Assembly: GCF_024764835.1 (NCBI RefSeq)
Contig: NZ_JALIGE010000072.1
Span: 124,001 to 188,000, forward strand
Direction of reading: 5' to 3'
Origin: Scandinavium hiltneri
Lineage (GTDB): Bacteria > Pseudomonadota > Gammaproteobacteria > Enterobacterales > Enterobacteriaceae
DNA: 64,000 bases
Shown here: one piece after another, positions 8,878 to 16,821 of the stretch
Layout of the letters: each line of letters starts with the position of its first letter
Numbering within the stretch: the first letter of the stretch is position 1
Made by a program: the position numbers and the translations under genes
Notes under the pieces: generated by a model
Seen by the model: only the letters and a program-made list of their open reading frames with translations
What the model was told of the DNA's origin: nothing
Database searches by the model: none

Positions 8878-10320
8878 ATGTCCAGAAGGCTTCGCAGAAC
8901 CAAAATCGTGACCACGTTAGGCCCGGCTACCGACCGCGACAATAACCTCGAGAAAGTGATAGCGGCTGGCGCTAACGTTGTTCGCATGAACTTCTCACAT
9001 GGCAGCGCCGAAGATCATAAGCTTCGTGCCGACAAAGTGCGCGAAATTGCGGCCAGACTGGGACGCCATGTCGGGATCCTCGGCGATCTGCAGGGTCCAA
9101 AAATCCGTGTTTCCACCTTTAAAGAAGGCAAAGTCTTCCTCAATATTGGCGATAAATTCCTGCTGGACGCCAACCTCGGCAAAGGCGAAGGCGACAAAGA
9201 AAAAGTCGGTATCGACTATAAAGGTCTGCCTGCTGACGTCGTGCCAGGCGACATCCTGCTGCTCGACGATGGACGCGTCCAGCTGAAAGTGCTGGATGTT
9301 AAAGGCATGCAGGTATTCACCGAAGTGACCGTTGGCGGCCCGCTGTCCAACAATAAAGGCATTAACAAACTCGGCGGCGGCCTCTCTGCCGAAGCGCTGA
9401 CTGAAAAAGACAAAGCCGATATCCTGACCGCCGCCCTGATTGGCGTCGATTACCTGGCCGTCTCCTTCCCGCGCTGCGGCGAAGACCTGAACTATGCTCG
9501 CCGTCTGGCGCGTGATGCAGGCTGCGATGCCAAAATTGTAGCAAAAGTAGAACGTGCAGAAGCCGTGTGCAGCCAGGACGCGATGGACGACATCATTCTT
9601 GCCTCTGACGTGGTGATGGTTGCCCGTGGCGACCTCGGTGTAGAAATCGGTGACCCAGAACTGGTCGGCATTCAGAAAGCTCTGATCCGTCGCGCACGTC
9701 AGCTGAACCGCTCGGTTATCACCGCGACTCAGATGATGGAATCGATGATAACCAACCCAATGCCAACCCGTGCAGAAGTCATGGACGTGGCGAACGCCGT
9801 ACTGGATGGGACCGATGCGGTGATGTTGTCTGCAGAAACCGCAGCGGGTCAGTATCCGTCTGAAACCGTCGCCGCGATGGCACGCGTGTGCCTGGGTGCA
9901 GAAAAAATCCCAAGCATCAACGTTTCCAAACACCGTCTGGACGTGCAGTTTGATAACGTGGAAGAAGCCATCGCGATGTCAGCGATGTATGCGGCAAACC
10001 ACCTGAAAGGCGTGTCGGCGATTATCACCATGACCGAATCCGGCCGTACCGCACTGATGACCTCGCGTATCAGCTCCGGCCTGCCGATTTTCGCGCTGTC
10101 CCGCCACGAACGTACCCTGAACCTGACGTCCCTGTACCGTGGCGTAACTCCGGTTCACTTCGACAGTGCGACCGACGGCGTGGCCGCGGCGAGCGATGCG
10201 GTAAACCTGCTGCGCGACAAAGGCTATCTGGTTTCTGGCGATCTGGTTATCGTCACCCAGGGCGATGTGATGAGTACCGTGGGCACTACCAACACCACCC
10301 GTATTCTGACCGTCGAGTAA
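8878..10320 (+). CDS. pykA: pyruvate kinase II (PykA)
   Basis: The ATG at 8878 gives a 480-residue protein starting MSRRLRRTKIVTTLGPATDR, as in E. coli; a longer frame from 8779 is not supported. It makes pyruvate and ATP from phosphoenolpyruvate and ADP. Seen are VRMNFSHG (about 37-44), the catalytic-lysine block KIVAKVERAEA (near 220), the metal-binding MVARGDLGVEIG (near 243) and ITATQMMESMI (near 280). The upstream gap (8753-8877) holds a short palindrome at about 8759-8774 of unknown meaning. Confidence 0.97.
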   Translation: MSRRLRRTKIVTTLGPATDRDNNLEKVIAAGANVVRMNFSHGSAEDHKLRADKVREIAARLGRHVGILGDLQGPKIRVSTFKEGKVFLNIGDKFLLDANLGKGEGDKEKVGIDYKGLPADVVPGDILLLDDGRVQLKVLDVKGMQVFTEVTVGGPLSNNKGINKLGGGLSAEALTEKDKADILTAALIGVDYLAVSFPRCGEDLNYARRLARDAGCDAKIVAKVERAEAVCSQDAMDDIILASDVVMVARGDLGVEIGDPELVGIQKALIRRARQLNRSVITATQMMESMITNPMPTRAEVMDVANAVLDGTDAVMLSAETAAGQYPSETVAAMARVCLGAEKIPSINVSKHRLDVQFDNVEEAIAMSAMYAANHLKGVSAIITMTESGRTALMTSRISSGLPIFALSRHERTLNLTSLYRGVTPVHFDSATDGVAAASDAVNLLRDKGYLVSGDLVIVTQGDVMSTVGTTNTTRILTVE

Positions 10321-10335
10321 CCCCGTCTGGACGTA

Positions 10336-10373
10336 AAAAGGTTCATCACGCTTAACCGCGATGAACCTTTTTT
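10336..10373. terminator. bidirectional terminator between pykA and lpxM
   Basis: AAGGTTCATC (10338-10347) pairs with GATGAACCTT (10360-10369). There is an A-run on the left and a run of Ts on the right, so it can end both converging transcripts. Its right foot touches the lpxM stop. Confidence 0.88.
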
Positions 10374-11346
10374 ATTTCTTCTTCGGGAATAAATCTTTGC
10401 GCTTATACGGCTCAATATCGCCCGGCCTGCGGGTTTTCAGCAGTTTGAGGATCCAGGTGTATTGCTCGGTGTGCGGCGTGACAAAGACTTCAACTTCTTC
10501 GTTCATGCGCCGCGCGATGGTGGTGTCATCCACCGTGAGCAGGTCGTCCATCGGCGGGCGGATTTCTACCGTCAGGCGATGCGTTTTGCCGTCGTACACC
10601 GGGAACAAGGGCACCACGCGCGCCCGGCAGACTTTCATCAGTCGGCCGATGGCCGGTAATGTAGCTTTGTAGGTCGCGAAGAAATCAACAAATTCGCTGT
10701 GCTCTTCGCCGTGGTCCTGATCGGGCAAATAGTAGCCCCAGTAACCCTGACGCACCGACTGAATAAACGGCTTAATGCCGTCGTTGCGCGCATGCATACG
10801 ACCGCCAAAACGACGACGAACAGTGTTCCAGATATAGTCGAAGACCGGGTTGCCCTGGTTGTGGAACATGGCAGCCATCTTCTGCCCTTTCGAGGCCATC
10901 AGCATTGCCGGAATATCAACGCCCCAGCCGTGCGGCACGAGGAAAATCACCTTTTCGTTATTGCGTTGCAGCTCTTCAATAATTTCTATGCCGTGCCAGT
11001 CGACACGTTTCAGGATTTTCTTCGGGTCCCGCAGACCCAGCTCCGCCATCATCACCATCGCCTGCGGCGCAGTGGCATACATCTCATCAATGATGGCCTC
11101 GCGCTCGGCGTCGGTTTTTTCCGGGAAGCAGTAAAGCAAATTAATTTGCGCGCGCCGGCGGGAGCTTTTTGCCAGTCGCCCGACTTTTTTACCCAACGCG
11201 CCGAGGACAGGATCGCGGAAAGACGCAGGGGTCAATGCAATACCCGCGAAAGCCAGAACGCCCAGCCAGGAGCCCCAATAGCGGGGATGTAAGAAGGATT
11301 TTTCGAACTGAGGAATAAACTCAATGTTATTTTTTTTCGTTTCCAT
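10372..11346 (-). CDS. lpxM: lipid A myristoyltransferase LpxM (MsbB)
   Basis: A 324-residue inner-membrane enzyme of the LpxL/LpxM family. It adds the last (secondary, normally myristoyl) acyl chain to Kdo2-lipid A using acyl-ACP. The HX4D catalytic motif is visible as HGWGVD (near 138), followed by MLMASKGQKMAAMFHNQGNP. A hydrophobic anchor lies at about 22-45. The C-terminus WILKLLKTRRPGDIEPYKRKD closely follows E. coli LpxM. It stands alone between two terminators. Confidence 0.96.
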   Translation of the reverse strand: METKKNNIEFIPQFEKSFLHPRYWGSWLGVLAFAGIALTPASFRDPVLGALGKKVGRLAKSSRRRAQINLLYCFPEKTDAEREAIIDEMYATAPQAMVMMAELGLRDPKKILKRVDWHGIEIIEELQRNNEKVIFLVPHGWGVDIPAMLMASKGQKMAAMFHNQGNPVFDYIWNTVRRRFGGRMHARNDGIKPFIQSVRQGYWGYYLPDQDHGEEHSEFVDFFATYKATLPAIGRLMKVCRARVVPLFPVYDGKTHRLTVEIRPPMDDLLTVDDTTIARRMNEEVEVFVTPHTEQYTWILKLLKTRRPGDIEPYKRKDLFPKKK

Positions 11347-11417
11347 GCCTGTTCCAGAGTCGTACCGGAAAAAGAGAAAGATGCTGATAGTTTAGCGACG
11401 TGCCCGGCTTCATACAA

Positions 11418-11454
11418 AAGAAAAAGCCGACGCCCGTTCAGGCATCGGCTTTTA
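11418..11454 (-). terminator. terminator after mepM
   Basis: On the minus strand AAAAGCCGATGCC pairs with the later GGCGTCGGCTTTT (one mismatch), followed by TCTTTTG. It lies 22 bp beyond the mepM stop. Confidence 0.8.
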
Positions 11455-11475
11455 AGGTCATTTAACCGTCACTGG

Positions 11476-12795
11476 CTAGTCGATTTGCAGTTGTGGAGCA
11501 ACCTCTTTGACCTGTGCCAGGTAATCACGACGATCGGAACCGCTCAGCCCTTCGGTACGTGGCAGTTTCGCCGTTAACGGGTTAACCGCCTGCTGGTTGA
11601 TCCACACTTCATAATGCAGGTGCGGTCCAGTAGAACGTCCGGTATTGCCGGAAAGCGCGATACGGTCGCCTCGTTTCACCTTCTGACCCGGTTTCACCAG
11701 CAGCTTACGCAAGTGCATGTAGCGAGTGGTGTAGGTGCGACCATGACGCAACGCGACGTAATAACCCGCCGCACCGCTGCGCTTCGCCACCACCACCTCA
11801 CCGTCACCGACAGCCAGCACCGGCGTGCCCTGCGGCATCGCGAAATCGACGCCTTTATGCGGAGCAACGCGTCCCGTAACCGGGTTCAGGCGGCGTGGAT
11901 TGAAGTTTGAGGAGATGCGGAACTGACGCGACGTTGGGAAGCGCAGGAAACCTTTCGCCAGCCCGGTACCATTCTTGTCATAAAACTTGCCGTCTTCGGC
12001 GCGAATGGCGTAGTAGTCTTTGCCATCGGAACGCAGACGCACGCCCAGCAACTGACTCTGCTCACGCTTGCCGTCCAGAATTTCTCGGGACATCAGCACC
12101 GAGAATTCATCGCCTTTCTTGAGCTTGCGGAAGTCCATTTGCCACTGCATTGCCTTGATAACCGCGCCAACTTCACTGCTGGTTAATCCGGCATTACGCG
12201 CGCTGGTCACGAAGCTGCCGCCAACGGTGCCTTTCAGCACACTGTTGACCCAGTCGCCCTGCTGCGTTTCGCTGCTCATTTTGAAACCATTCGCTGCTTT
12301 ATCGTAGGTACGGGTTTCGCGACGTGACATTTCCCAGGTCAGACGCTGCAAATCGCCGTCGGCGGTAAGCGTCCACGAAAGCTGTTGACCGATTTTCAGG
12401 TTACGCAGGTCTTTATCTGCGGAGGCCAGCTGGCTGATATCACCCATATCAATACCATACTGGTTAAGAATGCTGCTGAGAGTATCGCCCGTTGACACCA
12501 CGTATTCGTGTACACCGGCTTCGTTATCCACTTTGTCGTCCAGCTCATCCTGCGGGATGGCTTCATCTTCCTGCGCCGCCTGATCGATAGGCTCACTGGC
12601 TTCAGGCAGAAGGGAACGAATTTCGCTCTTTTCGAGCTCAATGGTTCTGACAATAGGGGCTGAATCGGGATGGTACACGTACGGTCGCCATACGGCGACT
12701 GCTAAGGTGAGAACGGTCAACGACCCCAACATAACGCGGTGGGGTCGCGGCAAATTATTAAATGCCAGGGCGACAGAGCGGGCTATCTGTTGCAC
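11476..12795 (-). CDS. mepM: murein DD-endopeptidase MepM
   Basis: A 439-residue envelope protein that cuts D-Ala-mDAP cross-links so new strands can be inserted. The start is GTG with AGGAAG upstream. One N-terminal membrane segment lies near 21-40, a LysM domain at about 97-140 (HEYVVSTGDTLSSILNQYG) and an M23 peptidase domain at about 310-410. Zinc ligands are visible in PHKGVDFA (His, Asp) and GPHLHYEVW (HxH). It is directly upstream of the divergent znu genes and follows znuA by 15 bp, so read-through from znuA is possible. Confidence 0.96.
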   Translation of the reverse strand: MQQIARSVALAFNNLPRPHRVMLGSLTVLTLAVAVWRPYVYHPDSAPIVRTIELEKSEIRSLLPEASEPIDQAAQEDEAIPQDELDDKVDNEAGVHEYVVSTGDTLSSILNQYGIDMGDISQLASADKDLRNLKIGQQLSWTLTADGDLQRLTWEMSRRETRTYDKAANGFKMSSETQQGDWVNSVLKGTVGGSFVTSARNAGLTSSEVGAVIKAMQWQMDFRKLKKGDEFSVLMSREILDGKREQSQLLGVRLRSDGKDYYAIRAEDGKFYDKNGTGLAKGFLRFPTSRQFRISSNFNPRRLNPVTGRVAPHKGVDFAMPQGTPVLAVGDGEVVVAKRSGAAGYYVALRHGRTYTTRYMHLRKLLVKPGQKVKRGDRIALSGNTGRSTGPHLHYEVWINQQAVNPLTAKLPRTEGLSGSDRRDYLAQVKEVAPQLQID

Positions 12796-12810
12796 GTATT
12801 CACTTCCTCG

Positions 12811-13755
12811 TTAATCTCCTTTCAGGCAGCTCGAATACTGGTTCGCCAGTTGGGTCAGGAAAGCTGGATAACTCGCTTTGCCCAACGGGATGTTGGTGCC
12901 AAGCGGATCCAGAGTTCCCATTCGAACGGAGGTTCCGCGGGCTACCGCTTCCACCACTGCCGGCCTGAATTGTGGCTCAGCAAAAACGCAGGTCGCTTTT
13001 TGCTCAACCAACTGTGTTCTTATTTCGTGTAAACGCTGCGCACCGGGTTGGATCTCAGGATTAACGGTAAAATGCCCCAGTGAGGTCATTCCGTAATGTT
13101 TTTCGTAGTAGCCGTAGGCGTCATGAAAAACGAAATATCCTTTCCCTTTCAACGGTGCCAGCTCGTTACCCACCTGCTTATCGGTCGCGGCTAAATTCGC
13201 CTCGAAATCCTTCAGGTTGGCGTCAAGTTTGGCTCGACTTTGCGGCATAAGTTCCACTAATTTATCGTGGATTGCAACCGCTGACAGGCGCGCTATCTCT
13301 GGCGAGAGCCACAAATGCATGTTGTATTCACCATGATGGTGATCTTCATCACCTTTTTCTGCTGCGCCATGATTATGACCGTGATCGTCATCATCATCGT
13401 CAACCCCTTTCATAAGCAGCGGTTTCACACCGGGCAGCGTTGAAATGGTGACCTTTTTCGCATCAGGAAACGCAGTCGCTGTCTTGTCCATAAATGCTTC
13501 CATCTCAGGACCAATCCATACCACTAAGTCGGCGTTTTGTAAGCGTTTTGCGTCACTTGGGCGTAAAGAATAATCGTGCTCGGAGGCCCCGTCAGGCAGT
13601 AAAACCTCTGTCGGTGTGACTCCGTCGGCGATGGCTGAGGCAATGAATCCGAGGGGTTTCAGCGAGGCAACCACGGTGGCACTCGCTTGCGTAGCGGCAG
13701 CGCCCCAAAGTACGGTGGATAATGCTGCGAAAAGAAGCGTCGTTTTATGTAACAT
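12811..13755 (-). CDS. znuA: periplasmic zinc-binding protein ZnuA
   Basis: I choose the ATG at 13755 (MLHKTTLLFAALSTVLWG), as in E. coli, giving 314 residues with a Sec signal peptide (ATQASA region). An ATG five codons upstream is the alternative. The protein delivers zinc to the ZnuBC importer. Zinc-ligand regions are EHDYSLRPSD and MHLWLSPEIA. Between them is the flexible His/Asp-rich loop (about 115-145, VDDDDDDHGHNHG and DEDHHHGE). It diverges from znuCB across a Zur operator. Confidence 0.96.
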   Translation of the reverse strand: MLHKTTLLFAALSTVLWGAAATQASATVVASLKPLGFIASAIADGVTPTEVLLPDGASEHDYSLRPSDAKRLQNADLVVWIGPEMEAFMDKTATAFPDAKKVTISTLPGVKPLLMKGVDDDDDDHGHNHGAAEKGDEDHHHGEYNMHLWLSPEIARLSAVAIHDKLVELMPQSRAKLDANLKDFEANLAATDKQVGNELAPLKGKGYFVFHDAYGYYEKHYGMTSLGHFTVNPEIQPGAQRLHEIRTQLVEQKATCVFAEPQFRPAVVEAVARGTSVRMGTLDPLGTNIPLGKASYPAFLTQLANQYSSCLKGD

Positions 13756-13784
13756 AATGCGTCTTATCATCGTAATGAATAAAA

Positions 13785-13806
13785 GAAGTGTGATATTATA
13801 ACATTC
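13785..13806. promoter_or_regulatory. Zur operator between znuA and znuCB
   Basis: The AT-rich near-palindrome GAAGTGTGATATTATAACAT (13785-13804, plus the next two bases) corresponds, read on the minus strand, almost base for base to the Zur site between the E. coli znu genes. It lies 30 bp from the znuA start and 27 bp from the znuC start, so one site can repress both directions when zinc is sufficient. Confidence 0.85.
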
Positions 13807-13832
13807 ACTGACTTGTGCAACCTCAAATTGTG

Positions 13833-14585
13833 ATGACGAATCTCGTAACGCTCGAAAATGTTTCGGTCTCCTTCGGCCAGCGCCGTGTCCTGTCTGATAT
13901 TTCGCTGACGCTGAAGCCTGGCAAAATTCTTACGCTTCTTGGGCCAAATGGCGCAGGAAAGTCGACGCTCGTCCGCGTGGTTCTTGGACTGGTAGCACCG
14001 GATTCCGGTGTCATCAAGCGCGAGGGCAAACTGCAGATTGGCTATGTCCCGCAAAAAATACACCTCGATTCCACCCTGCCCTTAACCGTGAGCCGCTTTT
14101 TACGGCTGCGCCCCGGTACTCGCAAAGAGGATATTCTTCCGGCGCTGAAACGCGTGCAGGCGGGGCATCTGATGGATGCGCCGATGCAAAAGCTGTCCGG
14201 CGGTGAAACGCAGCGCGTGCTGCTGGCCCGTGCGCTGTTGAACAAACCACAGTTGCTGGTACTCGACGAGCCCACTCAGGGTGTGGATGTTAACGGACAG
14301 GTCGCGCTGTACGACCTTATCGACCAGTTGCGCAGTGAACTGAATTGCGCAGTGCTGATGGTGTCTCACGACCTGCACCTGGTGATGGCCAAAACCGACG
14401 AGGTGCTGTGCCTCAATCACCATATTTGCTGTTCAGGCACGCCGGAAGTGGTGTCGATGCACCCTGAATTTATTTCGATGTTCGGCCCACGCGGCGCGCA
14501 ACAGCTGGGGATTTATCGTCACCAGCATAATCATCGCCACGATTTACAGGGACATATTGTTCTGCGTAGAGGGAACGACCGCTAA
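13833..14585 (+). CDS. znuC: zinc ABC transporter ATPase ZnuC
   Basis: The start is set at the ATG at 13833 (MTNLVTLENVSVSFGQ), which matches E. coli; the open frame has six extra codons upstream. The 250-residue ATPase has Walker A GPNGAGKST (about 37-45), signature LSGGETQ, Walker B LLVLDEPTQG and the switch His in VSHD. The C-terminus is His-rich (RHQHNHRHD), a known ZnuC trait. It overlaps znuB by one base (TAATG). Confidence 0.96.
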   Translation: MTNLVTLENVSVSFGQRRVLSDISLTLKPGKILTLLGPNGAGKSTLVRVVLGLVAPDSGVIKREGKLQIGYVPQKIHLDSTLPLTVSRFLRLRPGTRKEDILPALKRVQAGHLMDAPMQKLSGGETQRVLLARALLNKPQLLVLDEPTQGVDVNGQVALYDLIDQLRSELNCAVLMVSHDLHLVMAKTDEVLCLNHHICCSGTPEVVSMHPEFISMFGPRGAQQLGIYRHQHNHRHDLQGHIVLRRGNDR

Positions 14586-15370
14586 TGATTGAATTACTGT
14601 TTCCCGGCTGGCTGGCCGGTGTGATGCTGGCCTGCGCTGCCGGGCCGCTGGGCTCGTTCGTGGTCTGGCGTCGGATGTCCTATTTCGGCGATACCCTCGC
14701 TCATGCTTCACTGCTTGGCGTGGCGTTTGGCCTGTTGCTGAATGTGAATCCTTTTTATGCGGTGATCGCCGTGACGCTGATGCTGGCGGGCGGTCTGGTG
14801 TGGCTGGAGCGCCGCCCTCACCTTGCCATCGATACGCTGCTCGGGATTATGGCCCACAGTGCGCTGTCGCTGGGTTTGGTGGTGGTCAGCCTGATGTCCA
14901 ATGTTCGTGTGGATTTGATGGCCTATCTGTTCGGTGATTTGCTGGCCGTGACACCAGAAGATTTGATTTCGATTGGCCTGGGCGTTGTGGTGGTGGTGGC
15001 TATTCTGCTGTGGCAGTGGCGTAACCTGCTGTCGATGACCATCAGCCCTGACCTGGCCTTCGTTGACGGTGTGAAACTGCAACGCGTCAAACTGCTGCTG
15101 ATGCTGGTCACCGCGTTGACCATTGGCGTGGCGATGAAGTTTGTCGGGGCACTGATCATTACGTCGCTGTTGATTATCCCGGCCGCTACCGCACGCCGCT
15201 TTGCCCGCACGCCGGAGCAAATGGCCGGCATCGCCGTCGGCATTGGCATGATTGCCGTTACCGGCGGCCTGACCTTCTCCGCCTTATACGACACGCCCGC
15301 AGGCCCTTCGGTGGTGCTCTGCGCCGCAGTGCTATTTATCTTCAGCATGACAAGAAAAACCGCCCAATAG
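14585..15370 (+). CDS. znuB: zinc ABC transporter permease ZnuB
   Basis: This 261-residue, very hydrophobic protein of the ABC-3 permease family has 7-8 predicted membrane segments. The cytoplasmic coupling region SYFGDTLAHASLLGVAFG (near 34-51) faces ZnuC. It completes the ZnuABC zinc importer. The stop codon TAG lies inside the 11-bp target site of the neighbouring IS element, so the insertion left the coding sequence intact but broke the hairpin behind it. Confidence 0.96.
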   Translation: MIELLFPGWLAGVMLACAAGPLGSFVVWRRMSYFGDTLAHASLLGVAFGLLLNVNPFYAVIAVTLMLAGGLVWLERRPHLAIDTLLGIMAHSALSLGLVVVSLMSNVRVDLMAYLFGDLLAVTPEDLISIGLGVVVVVAILLWQWRNLLSMTISPDLAFVDGVKLQRVKLLLMLVTALTIGVAMKFVGALIITSLLIIPAATARRFARTPEQMAGIAVGIGMIAVTGGLTFSALYDTPAGPSVVLCAAVLFIFSMTRKTAQ

Positions 15371-15372
15371 GG
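15357..15372. terminator. left half of znuB/ruvB terminator, split by IS
   Basis: AAACCGCCC-AATA-GGG stops here at the IS. The missing right arm CGGTTT continues at 16793, after the second copy of the target site. Joined without the IS, the arms make AAACCGCCC/GGGCGGTTT with loop AATA. The minus-strand T-run (TTTTTCTT) suits termination of ruvAB, and the shorter plus-strand TTTGTGT that of znuCB. In this genome neither side keeps a full stem. Confidence 0.75.
15362..15372. repeat. left target-site duplication of the IS
   Basis: GCCCAATAGGG, repeated exactly at 16782-16792. Eleven base pairs fits IS4-family elements that make 10-13 bp duplications. It includes the znuB stop codon. Confidence 0.9.
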
Positions 15373-15385
15373 CAATGCCGATCAG

Positions 15386-15450
15386 TTAAGGATCGGTTGA
15401 CCGATCCTTAAACTGCGGCACTATAACGGCTTCCACTACAGGGAGCCGTT
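15386..15450 (+). promoter_or_regulatory. two hairpins ahead of the transposase start
   Basis: TTAAGGATCGGT (15386-15397) and ACCGATCCTTAA (15400-15411) form a perfect 26-bp palindrome. A second pair, AACGGCT (15425-15431) and AGCCGTT (15444-15450), covers part of the GGAG at 15442-15445 that serves the ATG at 15456. By analogy with IS10 and IS50, such stems can hide the ribosome site in transcripts entering from outside the element; that role is inferred. Confidence 0.5.
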
Positions 15451-15455
15451 TTCTT

Positions 15456-16772
15456 ATGCCACTTCTCAATGACCTGCTCGATTTCAGCAACCATCCCCTT
15501 ATGCCACCGCCTTCTGCACAGATGTTTGCGGAACATCTTCCTGCCGAGTGGATACAGCACTGCCTGACGCTCTCTGAGCACGCAACTGTTCGCCGCCGCC
15601 GTCTGCCTGGCGATATGGTCATCTGGATGGTGGTCGCTATGGCCTTTTTCCGCAATGAGCCGATTACCGATGTGGTTCGCCGCCTGAACCTGAGCGCTGA
15701 TGGCGATGCCGGCATGAATCTGCTGGCCCGCCAGCGGCTGGGAGCGGCCCCGGTTGAATGGCTCTTCCGCCAGACCGCACAGACATGGGGAGCCGAACGC
15801 TACCACAAAGATGACTGGCGGGGTCTGCAACTTTTTGCCGTTGATGGCGCACAGTTCAGAACACCTGACGAACCTGAACTTCGTGAATATTATGGCTCCG
15901 CCAATACCGCCACAGAACGGCAGAGTGCTTATCCGGTGATGCGTCTGGTGGCACTGATGAACCTGGGCAGTCATGTGCTGCTGGATGCGGTGACCGCCCC
16001 CTACCGGCGGAGTGAAATCCTGCTGGCCCAGTCGATGACGGCCTCCATCCCGGACAACTCAGTGACGCTGTTCGACAAACTGTTCTACAGCGCAGACCTG
16101 CTGGTTACGCTGAATCAGCAGGGGAATAACCGGCACTGGCTGCTGCCAGCCCGCAAAAATAGGGTGGCGGAAACAGAGGAAAGTTACGGTTCAGGCGACA
16201 GACTGCTGAAGCTGAAGGTGTCCCCGCAGGCGCGGAAAAAGAATCCCTCGCTGCCGGAGAACTGGTATGCACGGGCAGTAACATACGAGATAAATGGTGT
16301 GGAGAAAACGGTCCTGACATCACTTCCGGCTGACCGCTATAAAGCAAAAGAGGTGGCAGAGCTTTATCACTCACGATGGGAAATCGAGGTCGGGTTCAGA
16401 AACCTGAAAAGCAGTCTGCTGGATAATGCGCTGGTGCTGAGAAGCCGGAAGGTTGACCTGCTGGAGCAGGAGGTGTGGGGCATGTTGCTGGCCTATAACC
16501 TGATACGGCGGGAGGTAACAAAGGCGGCGGAGAAACACAAAAAAGCGCCCTCAGAAATGAGCTTTAAGTTCGCGTTCCAGTTTATCGCGACGGAAATGAT
16601 AGTACTGGGAAATACGGTATCGCCGGGAACAATCCCGAGGAGGCTGGAGCACCTGCGGGGGAATCTGGAGGCGGTGTTCATAACAAAACGCCCCCGACCA
16701 TCAAGGCCGAGGGCGGTTAAGATGTCAAAAACACGCTATCCGGTGAACCGACATGCCGCTCCGCTTAAGTGA
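15456..16772 (+). CDS. IS4-family DDE transposase
   Basis: The 438-residue protein has the DDE catalytic residues in the IS4 layout: D130 in LFAVDGAQFR, D207 in VTLFDKLFYS and E311 in the signature YHSRWEIEVGFRNLK. There the Y-(2)-R-(3)-E-(6)-K spacing is exact (Y304, R307, E311, K318). The basic C-terminus (KRPRPSRPRAVKMSKTRYPV) is usual. The stop lies inside the right inverted repeat. The gene appears undamaged. Family assignment is firm; the closest named element was not determined. Confidence 0.94.
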   Translation: MPLLNDLLDFSNHPLMPPPSAQMFAEHLPAEWIQHCLTLSEHATVRRRRLPGDMVIWMVVAMAFFRNEPITDVVRRLNLSADGDAGMNLLARQRLGAAPVEWLFRQTAQTWGAERYHKDDWRGLQLFAVDGAQFRTPDEPELREYYGSANTATERQSAYPVMRLVALMNLGSHVLLDAVTAPYRRSEILLAQSMTASIPDNSVTLFDKLFYSADLLVTLNQQGNNRHWLLPARKNRVAETEESYGSGDRLLKLKVSPQARKKNPSLPENWYARAVTYEINGVEKTVLTSLPADRYKAKEVAELYHSRWEIEVGFRNLKSSLLDNALVLRSRKVDLLEQEVWGMLLAYNLIRREVTKAAEKHKKAPSEMSFKFAFQFIATEMIVLGNTVSPGTIPRRLEHLRGNLEAVFITKRPRPSRPRAVKMSKTRYPVNRHAAPLK

Positions 16773-16781
16773 ACGGCATTG

Positions 16782-16792
16782 GCCCAATAGGG
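16782..16792. repeat. right target-site duplication of the IS
   Basis: GCCCAATAGGG, identical to 15362-15372, followed by CGGTTTG, the orphaned right arm of the original terminator hairpin. Confidence 0.9.
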
Positions 16793-16821
16793 CGGTTTGT
16801 GTATGAAGCATGTACAACGCG

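Larger units (their letters stand above)
15373..16781 (+). mobile_element. complete IS4-family insertion sequence (1409 bp)
   Basis: The element is bounded by imperfect inverted repeats. The left end is CAATGCCGATCAGTTAAG and the right end, read inward, CAATGCCGTTCACTTAAG, 16 of 18 identical. Exact 11-bp direct repeats flank it. It carries one intact transposase gene and no passenger gene. Intact ends, intact frame and identical target copies suggest a recent, possibly still active insertion. The transposase is clearly distinct from E. coli IS4 InsG, so I give no IS name. Confidence 0.93.

Noticed and set aside
15373..16781. Naming the element IS4 itself
   Set aside because: The transposase shares the YREK signature and fold order with InsG of IS4 but differs through most of its length.
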